Notes under the pieces: model-generated | Told to the model about the DNA's origin: nothing | Seen by the model: the letters and a program-made list of their open reading frames with translations, nothing else | The model's database searches: none | In this document: positions 22,169 to 33,900 of the stretch, one piece after another | Layout: every line of letters starts with the position of its first letter | Numbering within the stretch: position 1 is the stretch's first letter | Program-made: the position numbers and the translations under genes | Assembly (NCBI GenBank): GCA_028554755.1 | Contig: JAPTOF010000016.1 | Span: forward strand, 9,027,001-9,091,000 | DNA length: 64,000 nt | From: Cordia subcordata | Lineage: Eukaryota; Streptophyta; Magnoliopsida; Boraginales; Cordiaceae | Direction of reading: 5' to 3'

Positions 22169-22267
22169 GATCTTTTTCCAACATAACACTATGATGATGA
22201 TGATCTTTTTCCAACATAACACCATGATGATGATAATCTTTTTCCAACATAACACCATGATGATGTC
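22169..22267. repeat. Minisatellite, three 33-bp units
   Basis: Units gatctttttccaacataaca followed by ccatgatgatgat, repeated three times with two or three base changes. It produces a short repeated Trp-Lys-Lys-Ile-Ile reading on the minus strand, which is not a gene. Confidence 0.85.
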
Positions 22268-22679
22268 ACAGGATTGAATAATGTAGTCCCCTATTATCTC
22301 CAATTAGGAGAATCTTACTTCATTTGGGTGGATTAGTATCTTGGACATTAAATGTCCAAGATTCAGATAAATTGGGCCTTAACTGTACTCCAAATATTTC
22401 TCGTTTTGATCAAGGCAATTGGCACTAAATTGCCCAGACACTAAAAAGAAAATTGCAGCCCCCAATAACAATAAGCTGGCTAGCTTCCAGTATCATCAAA
22501 ATAGACCCTACAGCATGCAACTCAAAATTCTGGTAGCCCAAAACATGAAATAATCGACCCAATCGAATTTTTAAAAATAAAAATAAAAAGAAAGACAAAT
22601 GGGCTTCACTCAATCTTTCACATGGATCATGTGGGCCCACATAAGTCACTAACACATTGATGTTGGCGCCATATATGGT

Positions 22680-22800
22680 TTTTTTAATTTATTTTAAAAA
22701 TAATCCCGCCCGCACTCATGAGATTCAAACTCATGACCTCACTTTTGAAGCAAATAATTTGAATCACATGAACTATCTTCTAATTATGTACGTGATTTTT
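22680..22800 (-). repeat. Possible tRNA-derived SINE fragment
   Basis: On the minus strand GAGGTCATGAGTTTGAATC followed by TCATGAG resembles a pol III B box (GGTTCRANNC) as found in plant SINEs. It is followed by an A/T-rich tail (22676-22700 on plus). No A box or target duplication was confirmed. Confidence 0.35.
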
Positions 22801-23121
22801 TTGTTTTGATTTATTTAGCTAGCTCTTGAACTATCATATGAGGAAGAAAAATGAGGAGGGGGGGGAGGGAGAGAGAGAGAGAGGTGCAAGGAAATTCAGC
22901 ATATGTTCATGTTTATTCATGGATGGACATATATAGAATAGAATAAATAAGATCCCCTTCCCTCAACTAAACATTACACCAGGACAACAAACACAAAGGT
23001 GTCCGTGATACTAATTAATCTACCACCAACTTCCCTCATTAATTACCTAAACAGTAGCATACATACACAGCAGCCTAAGTGAAATGTGAAAACACTGCAA
23101 AAGAATTCAAAAAGGAAAAAG

Positions 23122-23155
<34 letters not shown>

Positions 23156-23281
23156 GTGCCACCAAAGGTCTCTATGATGAAAGGGGGCACTAACTGTTGA
23201 AAAATGGTGATAGTCGCACCCTTGTGGCCCAAACACTCGTCAAACAGCCTGTCCTCCTCGTGCACTTCGAAATTCTGAAAA
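22801..23281 (-). other. Probable 3' flank of the GH17 gene, with GA-rich and A-rich runs
   Basis: Contains a G-rich then (GA)n run at 22856-22884 and an A/AAAAG-rich run at 23107-23155. No coding region seen. The transcript of the GH17 gene must end here. Confidence 0.4.
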
Positions 23282-25386
23282 TTAACGATGGATGACCACC
23301 ACCGTAATTGAAGCTACCAAACATATCACCAGCAACAATGCACTGTGCATAAAGTTACTCCCCTGGATTTAATTCAGACACATTTCAGCAAAATTATATG
23401 GTCAGAATCTTTAGGACAATTATATATGATCAAGTTGTCATATATAATAACCTAGAAAACCCCCAATACTAATACGAAAATTCTCAACTGTGTTTTATAA
23501 TGTGTTTGGCGTGAATTTATTTTAAGATACTTATCATTATTAAATCTTATAATATTTTAAATATCTTATCACATGTCTTTTATCGAAATTCAAAATAAAT
23601 TATACTTTTATAATTGTAAAAAATAAAATAAGAATGAATTGCTTATTTGTTATAAGATAAGATGTATAATTTATTTTGAATTTTGATAAAATTCATGTGA
23701 TAAAATGTCTTTAAATTTATAGGATGTATTCTCGTGCTAATAAAATAAATATTTTAAAATAAAATCGTTCAAAAGACACTATTAATCTTCAATAGAATTA
23801 GGCCCTGCAAGATTAATTACAAATGTACTGAAAACGAGAATGAGCTAAAAGTTGAGCTGTACATATAATGAATGCATGACGCTTATTATTAAACCTGCAA
23901 CACATTTGAGTCTAAGCAGCATTTAATTTCGACAAATAGTTCAAAGTATCTAAGTTGGTATAATTAGCAGCATTAAATTGCAAAATAGTATAAATGCTGG
24001 TGTGGTGGGGAAGTGTGTCACAGTAGTAAATGTGCAACTTACCGCATCAGAAGTAATGGACATATACCCATTTGAAGACCCGTCCGGCGGCAACGATGTG
24101 GTCGATGGGTCACCGGAGGTAGTAGTAGTAGTATTAGTGTTACCCAGAGAAGCAGCCCCACCAAGACCCAGAGGATACGCCGGAGTGCCATCGGGCTTGA
24201 AGAGCCCGAAATTGCGCTCGGAAGTGGGGCCGGGCTTGAGGTTCTCATTAAACAAAGCAAACACATAGATATTCAAATTGGCGTTGGGCCTCATGGGTGT
24301 GCCTCTCTTCTGCTGCATGAGCTTAATCAAGTTGCCATTGTACTTGTTCGCATTCTCCGGTGTGGCTCCGGTCTCGTCGGCGTCACCCTTGGACGGCCAC
24401 CCAGTTTCGGAGATTTGGACGCAGGCATCCTTGCAGCCGATCTTTTCTAAAGCCGTATGAACCGCATCGATCTGAGCAAACAACATGTTATCGTAACGCA
24501 GCTTTGTGACAGGGTCAACAATAATACTGCTGGAGGAAGCAGCATTAGCTTGAAAGAGCACGAAATCAAGTGACACTTGCTTGGGGTTGGCTTTGTAAGC
24601 GAGAAATGGGTAAGCGTTAATGAGAAAAGGGGAGCCAGTTTTAGTGTTGAAATCTACAATCTTGCGGATGCAATCAAGCAAGTCTGGCCTGAACTTGGCG
24701 GCCGAAGGTGGGTAGGAAGTTTGAAGAATTGCTAAAGAATGCGGAGTGGTGACAGTGACTTGGTCGTCGAGGTGGAGGTCGGCGAGAGCAGAGTGGAGAT
24801 TATGCATGGTGGGGAGGAGGTGGGAAGCGAGGGAGGTGTCGTTGAAGGTAAGGACTTCGTTGCCGACGGCGATGCAGGTGATCTTGGTGGCTGGTAGGTA
24901 GCACTGGACGTTGGTCTTGACCCAGGCGGCGGCTTCAGCTGGGTCTGATGACATTTTGGACAAGTACTCATTTCCTAACCCGATGATTAGTTCTATGTTG
25001 GTGTTGGCGAACGCTTTCAACACTCGGGGGTCTGCGTCGTAGATTTTGACTCGTGTTGCGCCTATGGATTTGAAGAGGGGGACTGCTTTTTCTGGGGAGG
25101 GCAGGTTGTTGGCGACGCGGCCGTAGTTTATGCCCAGGGAAGCCACCATTTCCATTCTTGATTGTAATACTACTACTGCTGCTGCAGCATTATGCCAATT
25201 TGAGTTAATATTTTCAACCCAATTAAAATTTCTACTTCATAATACTACTACTACTACTTCTTCTCCTCTAAGAGAAAAGAAAGAAAGAGAGAGGGAGAGA
25301 CACACACACACAGACTAGTAAGGATGAGAAAAGATACCTGCGATGAAGAGCAGCAGAGAATGGTTGAATCTAGTTGGCAAACCCAT
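23282..25386 (-). CDS. Glucan endo-1,3-beta-glucosidase, GH17, GPI-anchor type
   Basis: Hydrolyses internal beta-1,3-glucan (callose-type) bonds at the cell surface. Gene model, minus strand: exons 25386-25338, 25181-24043 and 23362-23282, joining to 422 residues. Exon 1 encodes the first half of a signal peptide (MGLPTRFNHSLLLFIA), completed in exon 2 (AVVVLQSRMEMVASLGINYG). The GH17 barrel spans about residues 31-340; the acid/base Glu is in VGNEVL (about 125) and the nucleophile in SETGWPSKG (about 275). A Thr/Ser-rich linker follows. The open frame runs on to 23950, but a GTAAGT donor after SITSDA at 24043 and a CAG acceptor at 23363 add GSNFMHSALLLVICLVASI and a few more residues, a hydrophobic tail expected of a GPI signal. 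It resembles Arabidopsis glucosidase 11/14 types from memory. There is no CBM43 (X8) domain. Confidence 0.9.
25181..25189 (-). other. Tandem NAG splice acceptor of GH17 intron 1
   Basis: The minus strand reads CTGCAGCAGCAG at the exon 2 acceptor. Using the first, second or third CAG keeps the frame and removes zero, one or two Ala from the signal peptide. The first is annotated here. Confidence 0.6.
25268..25316. repeat. GA/CA microsatellite in GH17 intron 1
   Basis: gaaagagagagggagagacacacacacacagac on the plus strand, within the 156-bp intron. Confidence 0.7.
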
Positions 25387-25633
25387 GATGGGCCGGTGGG
25401 CTGCTTAGAGAGGTGGTGTTGTGGTGAGTAGTGACGATTACTAACTGGCTAAGATCAGGAGGAGAGTGGGGGAATCGAGGAGAAAAAGGATAAAGATGGG
25501 GATGGGGTGGACGTATTTAATTAGTAGTAGACTACGACTAGTAAGGAGGAGGAGGAGGGTGGCCGCATCTGACACTGTTGACGGGTTTATGACCTAGTGT
25601 TGGACGCCCGTTGCGGGTGGGGTTGCCCCATTG
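25387..25633 (-). promoter_or_regulatory. GH17 5' flank and promoter region
   Basis: 247 bp between the GH17 start codon and the next transposon edge, so the native promoter may be very short or continue beyond the insertion. A minus-strand TTAAATAC near 25514-25521 is the only TATA-like word. No firm element assignable. Confidence 0.3.
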
Positions 25634-27176
25634 GGAATTTTTTTTTTAATACCTTTATTTTAAATTTTTATTACAAAAATATCTTACTTTTTAAATTTAT
25701 TTCAAAAATACTTTTTTCGATAAGTCACATACCATTCACTTATCTCTGAATTTGAAAATTTTAAAAATTATAAACGATTGGGGCTTTTTATGGTCAGACC
25801 TTCGTCTATCACTGAAGCAATTATGCACGCCCCAATACTTTGTTATTTCAAACTAGCGGTGCATAGATTTTTGAATTGCCCGCAATTCCCATCTACATGG
25901 ATTTCCAGAGTTGGAAGCATTTATGCAACAAACAACCCATAAATTTGGTTCAGACCTCTTAATTTTGTATTCCCGTTGTACCTTCATCGAATACATCTGA
26001 ACCGCCCGAATCACGTCCTTCTTGGACAGGAAAACCATTCATTTGGCCAATTCCTTCTCGTTCTCCTCCCAAAATAAGTGCGTTTTGTGCTTCTCCATAC
26101 TATCTATATAATATTCTTGATTAACGGTATGGAACTGAGCAGTTTTAAGTACACTATACATCGGTACCACACCGCCACTGGACCCCGCACCACCTGATGG
26201 CCCCTCACATTCAGCATTAACGTTCCCAGGGTTTGAATTGAAATGTGTCCATATTCAAATCTACCCTCACACTATGAGATGGCCCTGGTATGTCACTCCT
26301 AGCAACAACGTAATGTGATGGGTTTGACATTCAAGTCAGGAACAGCGCCATCACGCTAGAAATCATTGCTTCGTTGCGGGATGTATACGTTGTCTACCTT
26401 TACTTCAACAATAACATGAGCATTATTCATGTTATTATCATCACAAGCTATCTGAAACACATCCATCAAATCTTCATCGTCACTGATTGTCACCTCGCTA
26501 TAATATGGATACTGTAACTGTATGACCCCCGGTTGGAAATGATGCGATAGCTCAACCCTGTTGATGTCATAACGCAAATTGAGCTTCTCATAGACGCTAT
26601 AAACAAATTCATTGTATGATGTTTCACGTGTTATTTTGACTTTATGAATAGGCTTCATAGTTTTATAATCAATACCGTAAGGGCCATTAATTTTTTTTCT
26701 ACCGTAATATAAAAGAATAGAAACTGTATTCATATGTTTTGACTAATTGTAAAATATTAGAGAATAGTATAGAAGTATGTCTGTGTAGAAGAGAATTGAA
26801 GAGATTTTGGATGTTTCAAAAATTAAGGAGACTGAGCGGATTATATATGGGTAATAAGAATTTTGGATTGGGAATGTTGGGCCTTCCGAAAATGAAAGAG
26901 CAGGGATTAAATAGGGGTTCAAGCCATTCAGGGTCGATAGGTGAATTGCCGTTCAAAAGAAAGTAATGCTATAAAGGAATGGTAAATGACTTACCATTCT
27001 ACGAGATTCGTGTTGACAGCGTGTCAGACGGTAAGTCATTTACCGTTTAATCAACATTTGCACTGACAGCGTGGCGAACGGTGGTGACTTACTGAAAATA
27101 ATATTTTTGAAACAAATTTAAAAAGTAGGGTATTTTTACGATAAAAATTTAAAATAAGGGTATAAAAAAAATTTCC
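25634..27176 (-). mobile_element. MULE (Mutator-like) element with truncated transposase gene
   Basis: Inverted terminal repeats of about 90 bp: 25634-25730 and 27080-27176. Shared words are tattttaaatttttat, ttactttttaaattt and tttcaaaaata. Flanks gccccattg (25625-25633) and accctattg (27177-27185) match at 7 of 9 positions, consistent with an old 9-bp target duplication. It holds the N-terminal part of a mudrA-like transposase on the minus strand; the DDE catalytic part and SWIM finger are missing. Confidence 0.75.
25853..26733 (-). pseudogene. Truncated mudrA-like transposase (N-terminal part)
   Basis: 26733-26356 encodes an N-terminal PB1-like block (VSILLYYGRKKINGPYG, HHFQPGVIQLQYPYYSEVTI, DDEDLMDVFQIA), as found at the start of plant MULE transposases. 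26038-25853 encodes the MuDR N-terminal domain, with MVFLSKKDVIRAVQMYSMK, EPNLWVVCCINA and CRWELRAIQKS. The linker between is open only in pieces. After 25853 the element ends within about 220 bp, so the catalytic domain was deleted. It is a non-functional relic. Confidence 0.8.
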
Positions 27177-27186
27177 ACCCTATTGT

Positions 27187-28722
27187 GGGATTTTTTTTTT
27201 ATTTGACCTATTATTTGATAATGTATGTAAAAATGAAATCCAATTTTGGTTTCAAAATATATTATGCGTGCTCTCAGAAAGTGTCCCTTGCTCCCAGAAT
27301 GAGACCTTCACTCCCAAAATGAATTCCTCTATCCCAGAACGCGACCGTGCTCCCAAAGTAAGTCCTCACTCCTAGAATGCGAATTGTATTTTTGTTGTTA
27401 ATTATAAAAAAAATTAATCACAAAAGATAAAAAATAAAAAACTTTAACTTTTTAAAAAATACTTGTTAAAAAAATATTTTTTGAAAAAAAAAATCTAAAC
27501 GAGACCAATATCTCCCTAGTCATCTCAAATCTTAGTCATCATCTAAAGATCCAAACAAAATCATTTACATTTGAGAGTATGTCCTCATGAAAAAGCCACT
27601 TCATGCACCTAAGACAGTTTGCTCCTTAATGTATATTAATAGCTATTTAAAATTTTGGAGAAAAAACTGACTTTGATTTATTTCAGGAGTCGAAAATTTC
27701 AATTTTAAAAGAAAGCACATTTTCTCAAAAACTTATAAAAAATATTTTTAAAAGAAAGTCAATCCAAACGAATCTTAAAGTACTAACAATGTTAAAAACA
27801 AATAAATTATGAAAGATAATTCAAACTTTAAAAAAGGGATTCTTCCACTTAACCCACTTAATGTATAGCATCACTGACAGTTTGCCCCTTAATGTATATT
27901 AATAATCATTTAACGACATTGATTAATAGTCAAACCTGTTAAAATTGACATTGTTACTTATATTTCAAATTTGTCCATAGTATTTTCTTCTTTAAAAAAA
28001 TTAATTGAAATATACCATTTCTCAAACTTAAAAAATATTACAAAATTTTAAATTTGCCCTCAAACTTATCAAGATTCGCAGTTTATTTTGTAGAATCATA
28101 AAATGATCTAGACAGTAATAAAATTGAGATTCGCAATTCATCTTTAAAGAAAGAAGAAATACTCAATAAAAAATACGGATTATTAGATTAAGCGTTGTTG
28201 CGCTGAATTTTACTAATCATAACTTGCATCTATAAATGGTTAAAAAATTGAAATCAATGTGTTGGTATTAAAAAAATACATTTTGGATGTCTCTGAGGCA
28301 TTGATTTTCTGTAAGGTTTTTTGAGGCATGATGCAGTAAACTTCTAGGAAAAATGGGTGCAAGAAACCTCAAAGTAGTAGATGAACTGGGTTTATAATAA
28401 GAAACTAATGAAGCAAATGTGCAATTGCAAAAAAATACCAATGTGTACAAATATAAAGGAAAGAAAAGAAAAGTACTATAAAATAAATGAGATGATATAA
28501 TTAATTTTTGTTTGAATTGGATAAATTTTACAGGGAAAAGGAACTCGTTCTAGGAGCACGGTCATGTTCTGAGAGAGACGAACTCGTTCTGGGAGTGAGG
28601 GTCTCATTTTGGGAGCGCACCTGACACATTTTGAAGGTGAGATTGAGTTACTTTTGAAATCTTATCTAAAAATTGGTTATTTTTGCATGTAATATCAAAA
28701 AATAGGTCAAATAAAAAAAACC
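27187..28722. mobile_element. TIR element with long inverted ends, no coding capacity
   Basis: Left arm 27187-27376 and right arm 28551-28722 are inverted copies. Shared words include tttttttatttgacctat, ggtttcaaaat and the repeated ctcccagaatgngacc. No target duplication was found (left flank ccctattgt, right flank ataaaataa), and the interior has only short ORFs without motifs. Long arms suggest a MULE-like element. It sits 10 bp from the MULE at 25634-27176. Confidence 0.55.
27610..27915. repeat. Direct repeat pair inside the TIR element
   Basis: cagtttgctccttaatgtat with following attaatagctatttaa near 27615-27650 recurs as cagtttgccccttaatgtat with attaataatcatttaa near 27878-27914. Confidence 0.55.
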
Positions 28723-30994
28723 ATAAAATAAGTAAATAAAATAATAATAGTAATAATGATTATTATTATAGGGTTTGGTCCGTGCGCCGTTATTGTCACC
28801 TTGATTCACCCCCCAAGTGCGTTACTGTTTTTGGCTTTTTTGGAATATCTTGCAACTTGTTTTTTTTCTTTTTTTAAGAAACCAGGCTTGACATGTGTGC
28901 TAGAGAATAGAGATGGCCTTGACTTAGCTATTATTTTCAGTCTGAACAAGAGCGTGCTTGGAAGAAGGGTAAAGAAAGAATGGCTTATGGGTATGGGCAG
29001 GAATCAAAATGAATAATCAGATATTCGGATATTAGATAGTTGGATATCGGATTAAGAAATCAACTATCCGATCGAATATCGGATATTTTTAGATTTAAAT
29101 AGTCGAATTTTTGAATTTAATCAATAAACTAAAAAATATTAATATTCTCATTTAATATTTTACTGAAAAGCATAAATTAGTACCGCTACAAAATACAACA
29201 ATATTAACTCACATTGAATGTTAATATATTTCACTAAATATGAAGTCTACGACAATCCATTGTCTACACTAATATGCCACACAAAATAATATATATATAT
29301 ATATAAAGTCTACCACAAATTATAGTTCACACTTTTATGCCATACAAACCACAGTCGATATTAGGTACGAAATCTATCACAATTCATAGTTTACAATAAC
29401 AAGCTATCAAATGCTTTGTTTATACCAAAGACAAACTAATAAAACATACCAAATACATGATGCAAAATTAAAATATTTAACATAAAGATAAAGTCATAAA
29501 ATAATAAAATATTTAATCACATTTGGACACAATTAAGCCATTAACATAAAATTAATACATTTTTTTGTGTGTGTTTTTATTTTGGATATTCAGATTGAAT
29601 TCAGATAGTAAAAAATTATTCGAACTTCTATTCGATATCCGATACCTTCATCGGATATCAAATTCACATATATCAAAATTTTCACAATTTTACCCAACTC
29701 GATCGGATATTGGATTCGAATAACAAAAACACATTGTTTGACATTTTAATGGTGATTTTTTTTTTTTTTTGAGTCTCATCAGGGTGGGGTCCAAATCCAC
29801 CGGGGTGGGGGCCGATTTCATTGATTGAAACCAAGTACAGTAAAAATGGGGTAGACATCACATGCTCGCCATTTTATATTTTGTTGTCGGGGGTATATAC
29901 ATGACTGATCTATCTATGAATGGGAACCTAAGGACAAAACACAGGCAGTGATACGGATAAAATTATAGAGAACCTTCCTGTGGTGATAAATCAATCTCCA
30001 TTCTCATCATTCACTCCTCTTAGCTGTCACCTACTCTCGCTCTTGTCTTGTTACTTCACATTCACATGACTGATTGGACTTTCGTTGCAGCGTGCTTGGC
30101 TACTTTCAGGGGTCGTCTTAATTGGCTTTATTTAAAAGTGATTTTTCTTAATTTTTGAAAAAAAAATGTGTTTTTAATAAATTAAATTTTCTAGTTTTTA
30201 AAAAAATTATATTTAAACAAATTTCTATTTTTGTAAAAATCAAATCAAATAATTATTAAAAAATAATATATATTTTTCAAAAAAATTAAATGTTTTTCCC
30301 TATTAAAAAAAAAAAACCTCAATCCAAACAAGTACCAAAAAAAGCTTGTCACAGATGTCATATTCCGATTAAGCTCCATATGCAATTATTTCCATCTCAG
30401 ATTAATTCATTGATTTCTCATTGCTTCTAATGCCTCCTTGTGAATCAAATATTCCTCTTTAAATTTCTCCTCTTCTTTTCTTTTTCTTTCTTTTTTCTTT
30501 TAATCAATGATAAATCCAAAGGCGATGTGCCATAGCATGCTATGATAAATAAAGATTAAAAAGAAAAAATTTTAAAGAAAAGAAAGGAGCAGTACAAGTC
30601 TAATGTGAAAACTCTGCATTGTTTAGTCCTACTTTATTTACTTTTACAAGGCGCAAATATGGGAACACAACCTCCAGGCTCCAAAGAAAAGACGGATAAC
30701 TTTTTGCTGGATACTATTTGTCGTCTTACCAATAACATATTCACACCTCATTACTCATTCTAAAGGCGACCATAACAAAAATAATCCACAGCCTCTACAT
30801 TTGCTATGCTAGCTTTTTATGCAATTGAGACCATAACTCAGAAGCCAGCAGCCACTTTCCAATGTCTTGCTCAACTTGTGGCCTCACATGATTGATTATC
30901 ACTTTAACATGGCCTCAAACAATTTGATATTGATACGTTAGTATACTTAAACCATATATTGATGCTGCTACTAGCAAGGACAAAAGAGAAGCTC
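28723..30994. other. Intergenic, AT-rich, with degenerate inverted repeats
   Basis: About 2.3 kb without a supported gene. An 86-residue plus-strand ORF at 28756-29016 has no motif. 28990-29740 carries repeated gatatcggat words on the left and their inverse on the right, suggesting an old non-autonomous TIR element. 30109-30338 is a diverged palindromic element (left aattggctttatttaaaag, right cctcaatccaaacaagtacc) like the MITEs at 45678 and 46163. The 3' end of the GBSS transcript lies in 30700-30994. Confidence 0.45.
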
Positions 30995-33900
30995 TCATGG
31001 AGTAGCAACATTTTCCCTGGCAAGGGGTGCAATTTCCTCTCCGTCAACACCAGGCTCACTGCTGGCAACACCCAACCCCAACAGCATCAGCTCCCACTTC
31101 TTGGCAGGGCCCTGCATGGCAACGATTGACATTGTGAATTACGCAGGGTTTATTATGACACCAACCGGTTAACTCATTTTGCCTTCACTTCACTGAAGGA
31201 TCCGAAAATGTCTAGGAAGGTCATAAGTCATAACAATGCTTACCTTCCATGAGAGGTCTTGTGCCATACAGTTTTGGATCATCTCTTTCATGGCAAGAGT
31301 ACCGTAGACTGCTAGAGCTCTAGCAACAGTTGTTACTATCTTAAGCACATCAGCTGGGTCAACAGCATCACACTGGTCGAAGCCAAAGAAGCATGAAATT
31401 TGTAGGTATATTAACTAATTAAGTGCCAAGTAGGCAATCATGTTAATGGCAAAGGAACAAGGTATTACATACATCAACATTGAAAGCTCCCATGTGGAAC
31501 CCAGTATAACCTTCCTTCACAGTGTCAACAAGTCCACCAGTGGATGCACAGATAGGCAGCTATACACAAGTTCATAATTGGAAAGGATGATCAATTTCAG
31601 CAATATAACTAGGAAGATCTAGTAGAGAACCAAAAAAGTATCTCGCAAGCAAGATATCAAAAGCCAGTGGATTCTTACTGTTCCATAGCGCATGGCATGC
31701 AATTGAATGAGACCACATGGTTCAAATCTGCTGGGGATCAACAAATAATCTGCACCAGCAGTAATCATGTGGGCAAGGGGCACATTGAATTTTGCAATTC
31801 CTCTGGCCTTGTCAGGGTACAACACCTCAAGCTCTTCAATTTGCTTCTCGAACTTCTTTTTGCCAGTGCCCTGATAAAAGAAACATACCTCATTATTGAT
31901 ATTCAGTACAAGTTTCCTAGTTTTTATATCCATAGCAGCCATGATGCACAGGGACAAATATTTTGATTTAGAACTTACAAGCACTACAATCTGAACGTTC
32001 ATTCCAATGAACTTATGAATGGCAGCTACTAAGATATCAGATCCTTTCTGCTCTTCAAGTCTGCCAATGAAGCCAATTACGGGAATGTTTCTGTCAACGG
32101 GCAACCCACAGGATGCTTGAAGGGCTTCTTTACAAAGAGGCTTTGCATACGTAACCTGGCAGTCACATTTCAAATGAGCAAAAGGTTCCAGCTTCAAGAA
32201 TCCAATGACAAGGTTAAAGCGTCACCACAAAAGATCAGCATCTTACAGTTGTAATATCATAGTGGACATCTATATATTTATCAGTTGCTGGATTCCACTC
32301 CTGGACATCCATGCCATTGCAAATGCCAGTTATGCCACACTTACGGATGCATTTATCCAATTCCACACCTTTTTCTTCACCAGAAAGAAGTTCCTGTGCA
32401 TAGTAGGGGCTCACAGTTAAGACTCTATGCGACTCTAGTATTCCAGCCTTCATCCAGTTAATTTTCCTTCCCTTCACAGGCTCGTCATACCTGCAATGTT
32501 TGTCCAACACAATTACCAAGAAACATTTCCCATGTTAAACGTACAGCCTAAAATATGCAATTTTTTAGATCACTTTCAAGTCCAGTGTTGGAAAAGAATA
32601 TCAATTTAGATCACTTTCATAGTCCAGCGCACCTACCCATCAATGAAGTCAAAAGAACTCTTAAATGAATCAGGCAAACCAAGAAGGGAGAAATCTGAAA
32701 AGGCAAATCTGCCCTGATAGGCTATGTTGTGAATGCAGAAAGCAACCTAGCACCATCCATATAACATAAAGTGAGATCCCAAATCCCAATATGACAACCT
32801 TTTCCGTGCAACAGTTACATGATGCCTTTTAGGGAAAGAAAAGTGCATAAAGGGAGAAAGCTATAAAATAAAAGGCTTCCTACTTTGGCATTCATGTAAA
32901 TTCCTCTAGATTGGTACATGGACTTGAGGTAGCATGGTAGGAGAGCGGTGTGCCAGTCGTTAGCAATGAAGACAACATCTTCCCCTGCAGAAATATGGAA
33001 ATCCAGTACAATTTAAAGTTCATCTTCACACCATGCACGTGGCATTTCCAAGAATTTGAAGCAAGGATGCGTACCATATGCGCCTGAGAAATACTTGCTG
33101 CTGTTTAAATTCAAAACTCTTGGTGCCTCCAAAGCAGCCTAAAAGCAATGATATTAAAGTGAGTGAAACAGACTGATTTGTTTAATGATGCTCCAAGATT
33201 ATGAGAAAGGCTCCAAGATCAAGCATAGGCAACAAGAGGAAGCCACCACATCTGGAGCTGTAGTTCTAAGGGCATCTACGAGTTTGGTTCCAGATCATCT
33301 CCCTTTTACATGCATAATGAGGTATACTGTTTTCTTAATTAGAGTTTAGCATTACAAACTCCAAGAAAATTTGTTCAGCAATGATAGAGGACCATTCAAA
33401 ATCGTGGACCGTCATGACACATAATGTACCTGGCACAACAAGCTAAACCGAAGTTGGTTGTCTTGGTAATCTTCTCCGGCCTTAGGGCCATAAATCTTTG
33501 ATCCAGTTTTTCCCCAGACCTATATGAAGACATTTTCAAACACTAGAGTCGGATCAAATTCCTTATCGCATGTGCTTCTGGAAGCACGTTCAAGGTTATG
33601 TTTTAGTTCTGAGGTTGGAACCCAGAAATTTGCTAACCTTCTCAAGGAACATTGGGTGGTCAACAAATACACGGTCAACCCCACGCTTGTAGCAGTGGAA
33701 GAAGCGAACGGTTTCAACTTTGTCTCCTACTTTTATCTGCAAAATAAGCCCGGCATCAACTTATTGCAAAGCAAGAAAGGAAAATTTTGGTAGATGCATA
33801 CATGAATTGCTAGGAAAGTACCTGAACAAGCACACTAGTGTCCCAAGCATCTCTGTACTGGTCGTAACGAGGACACACTGTCATAACCTGGTGACCATTG

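Noticed and set aside
22097..22303. 68-residue ORF with repeated CWKKIIIIMVL
   Set aside because: Direct translation of the 33-bp minisatellite.
23950..24042. C-terminal tail read straight through in the GH17 gene
   Set aside because: A strong GTAAGT donor precedes it and the alternative last exon gives a family-like hydrophobic tail.
24039..24266. Overlapping ORFs on both strands of the GH17 gene
   Set aside because: They lie inside the GH17 coding exon in other frames and have no independent signal.
26739..26966. 75-residue plus-strand ORF next to mudrA
   Set aside because: Lies within the MULE, antisense to transposase, no motif.
31619..32197. Single 192-residue ORF as a separate glycosyltransferase
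   Set aside because: It is exons 9 and 10 of GBSS1 plus a read-through intron (31871-31978) that happens to be open.
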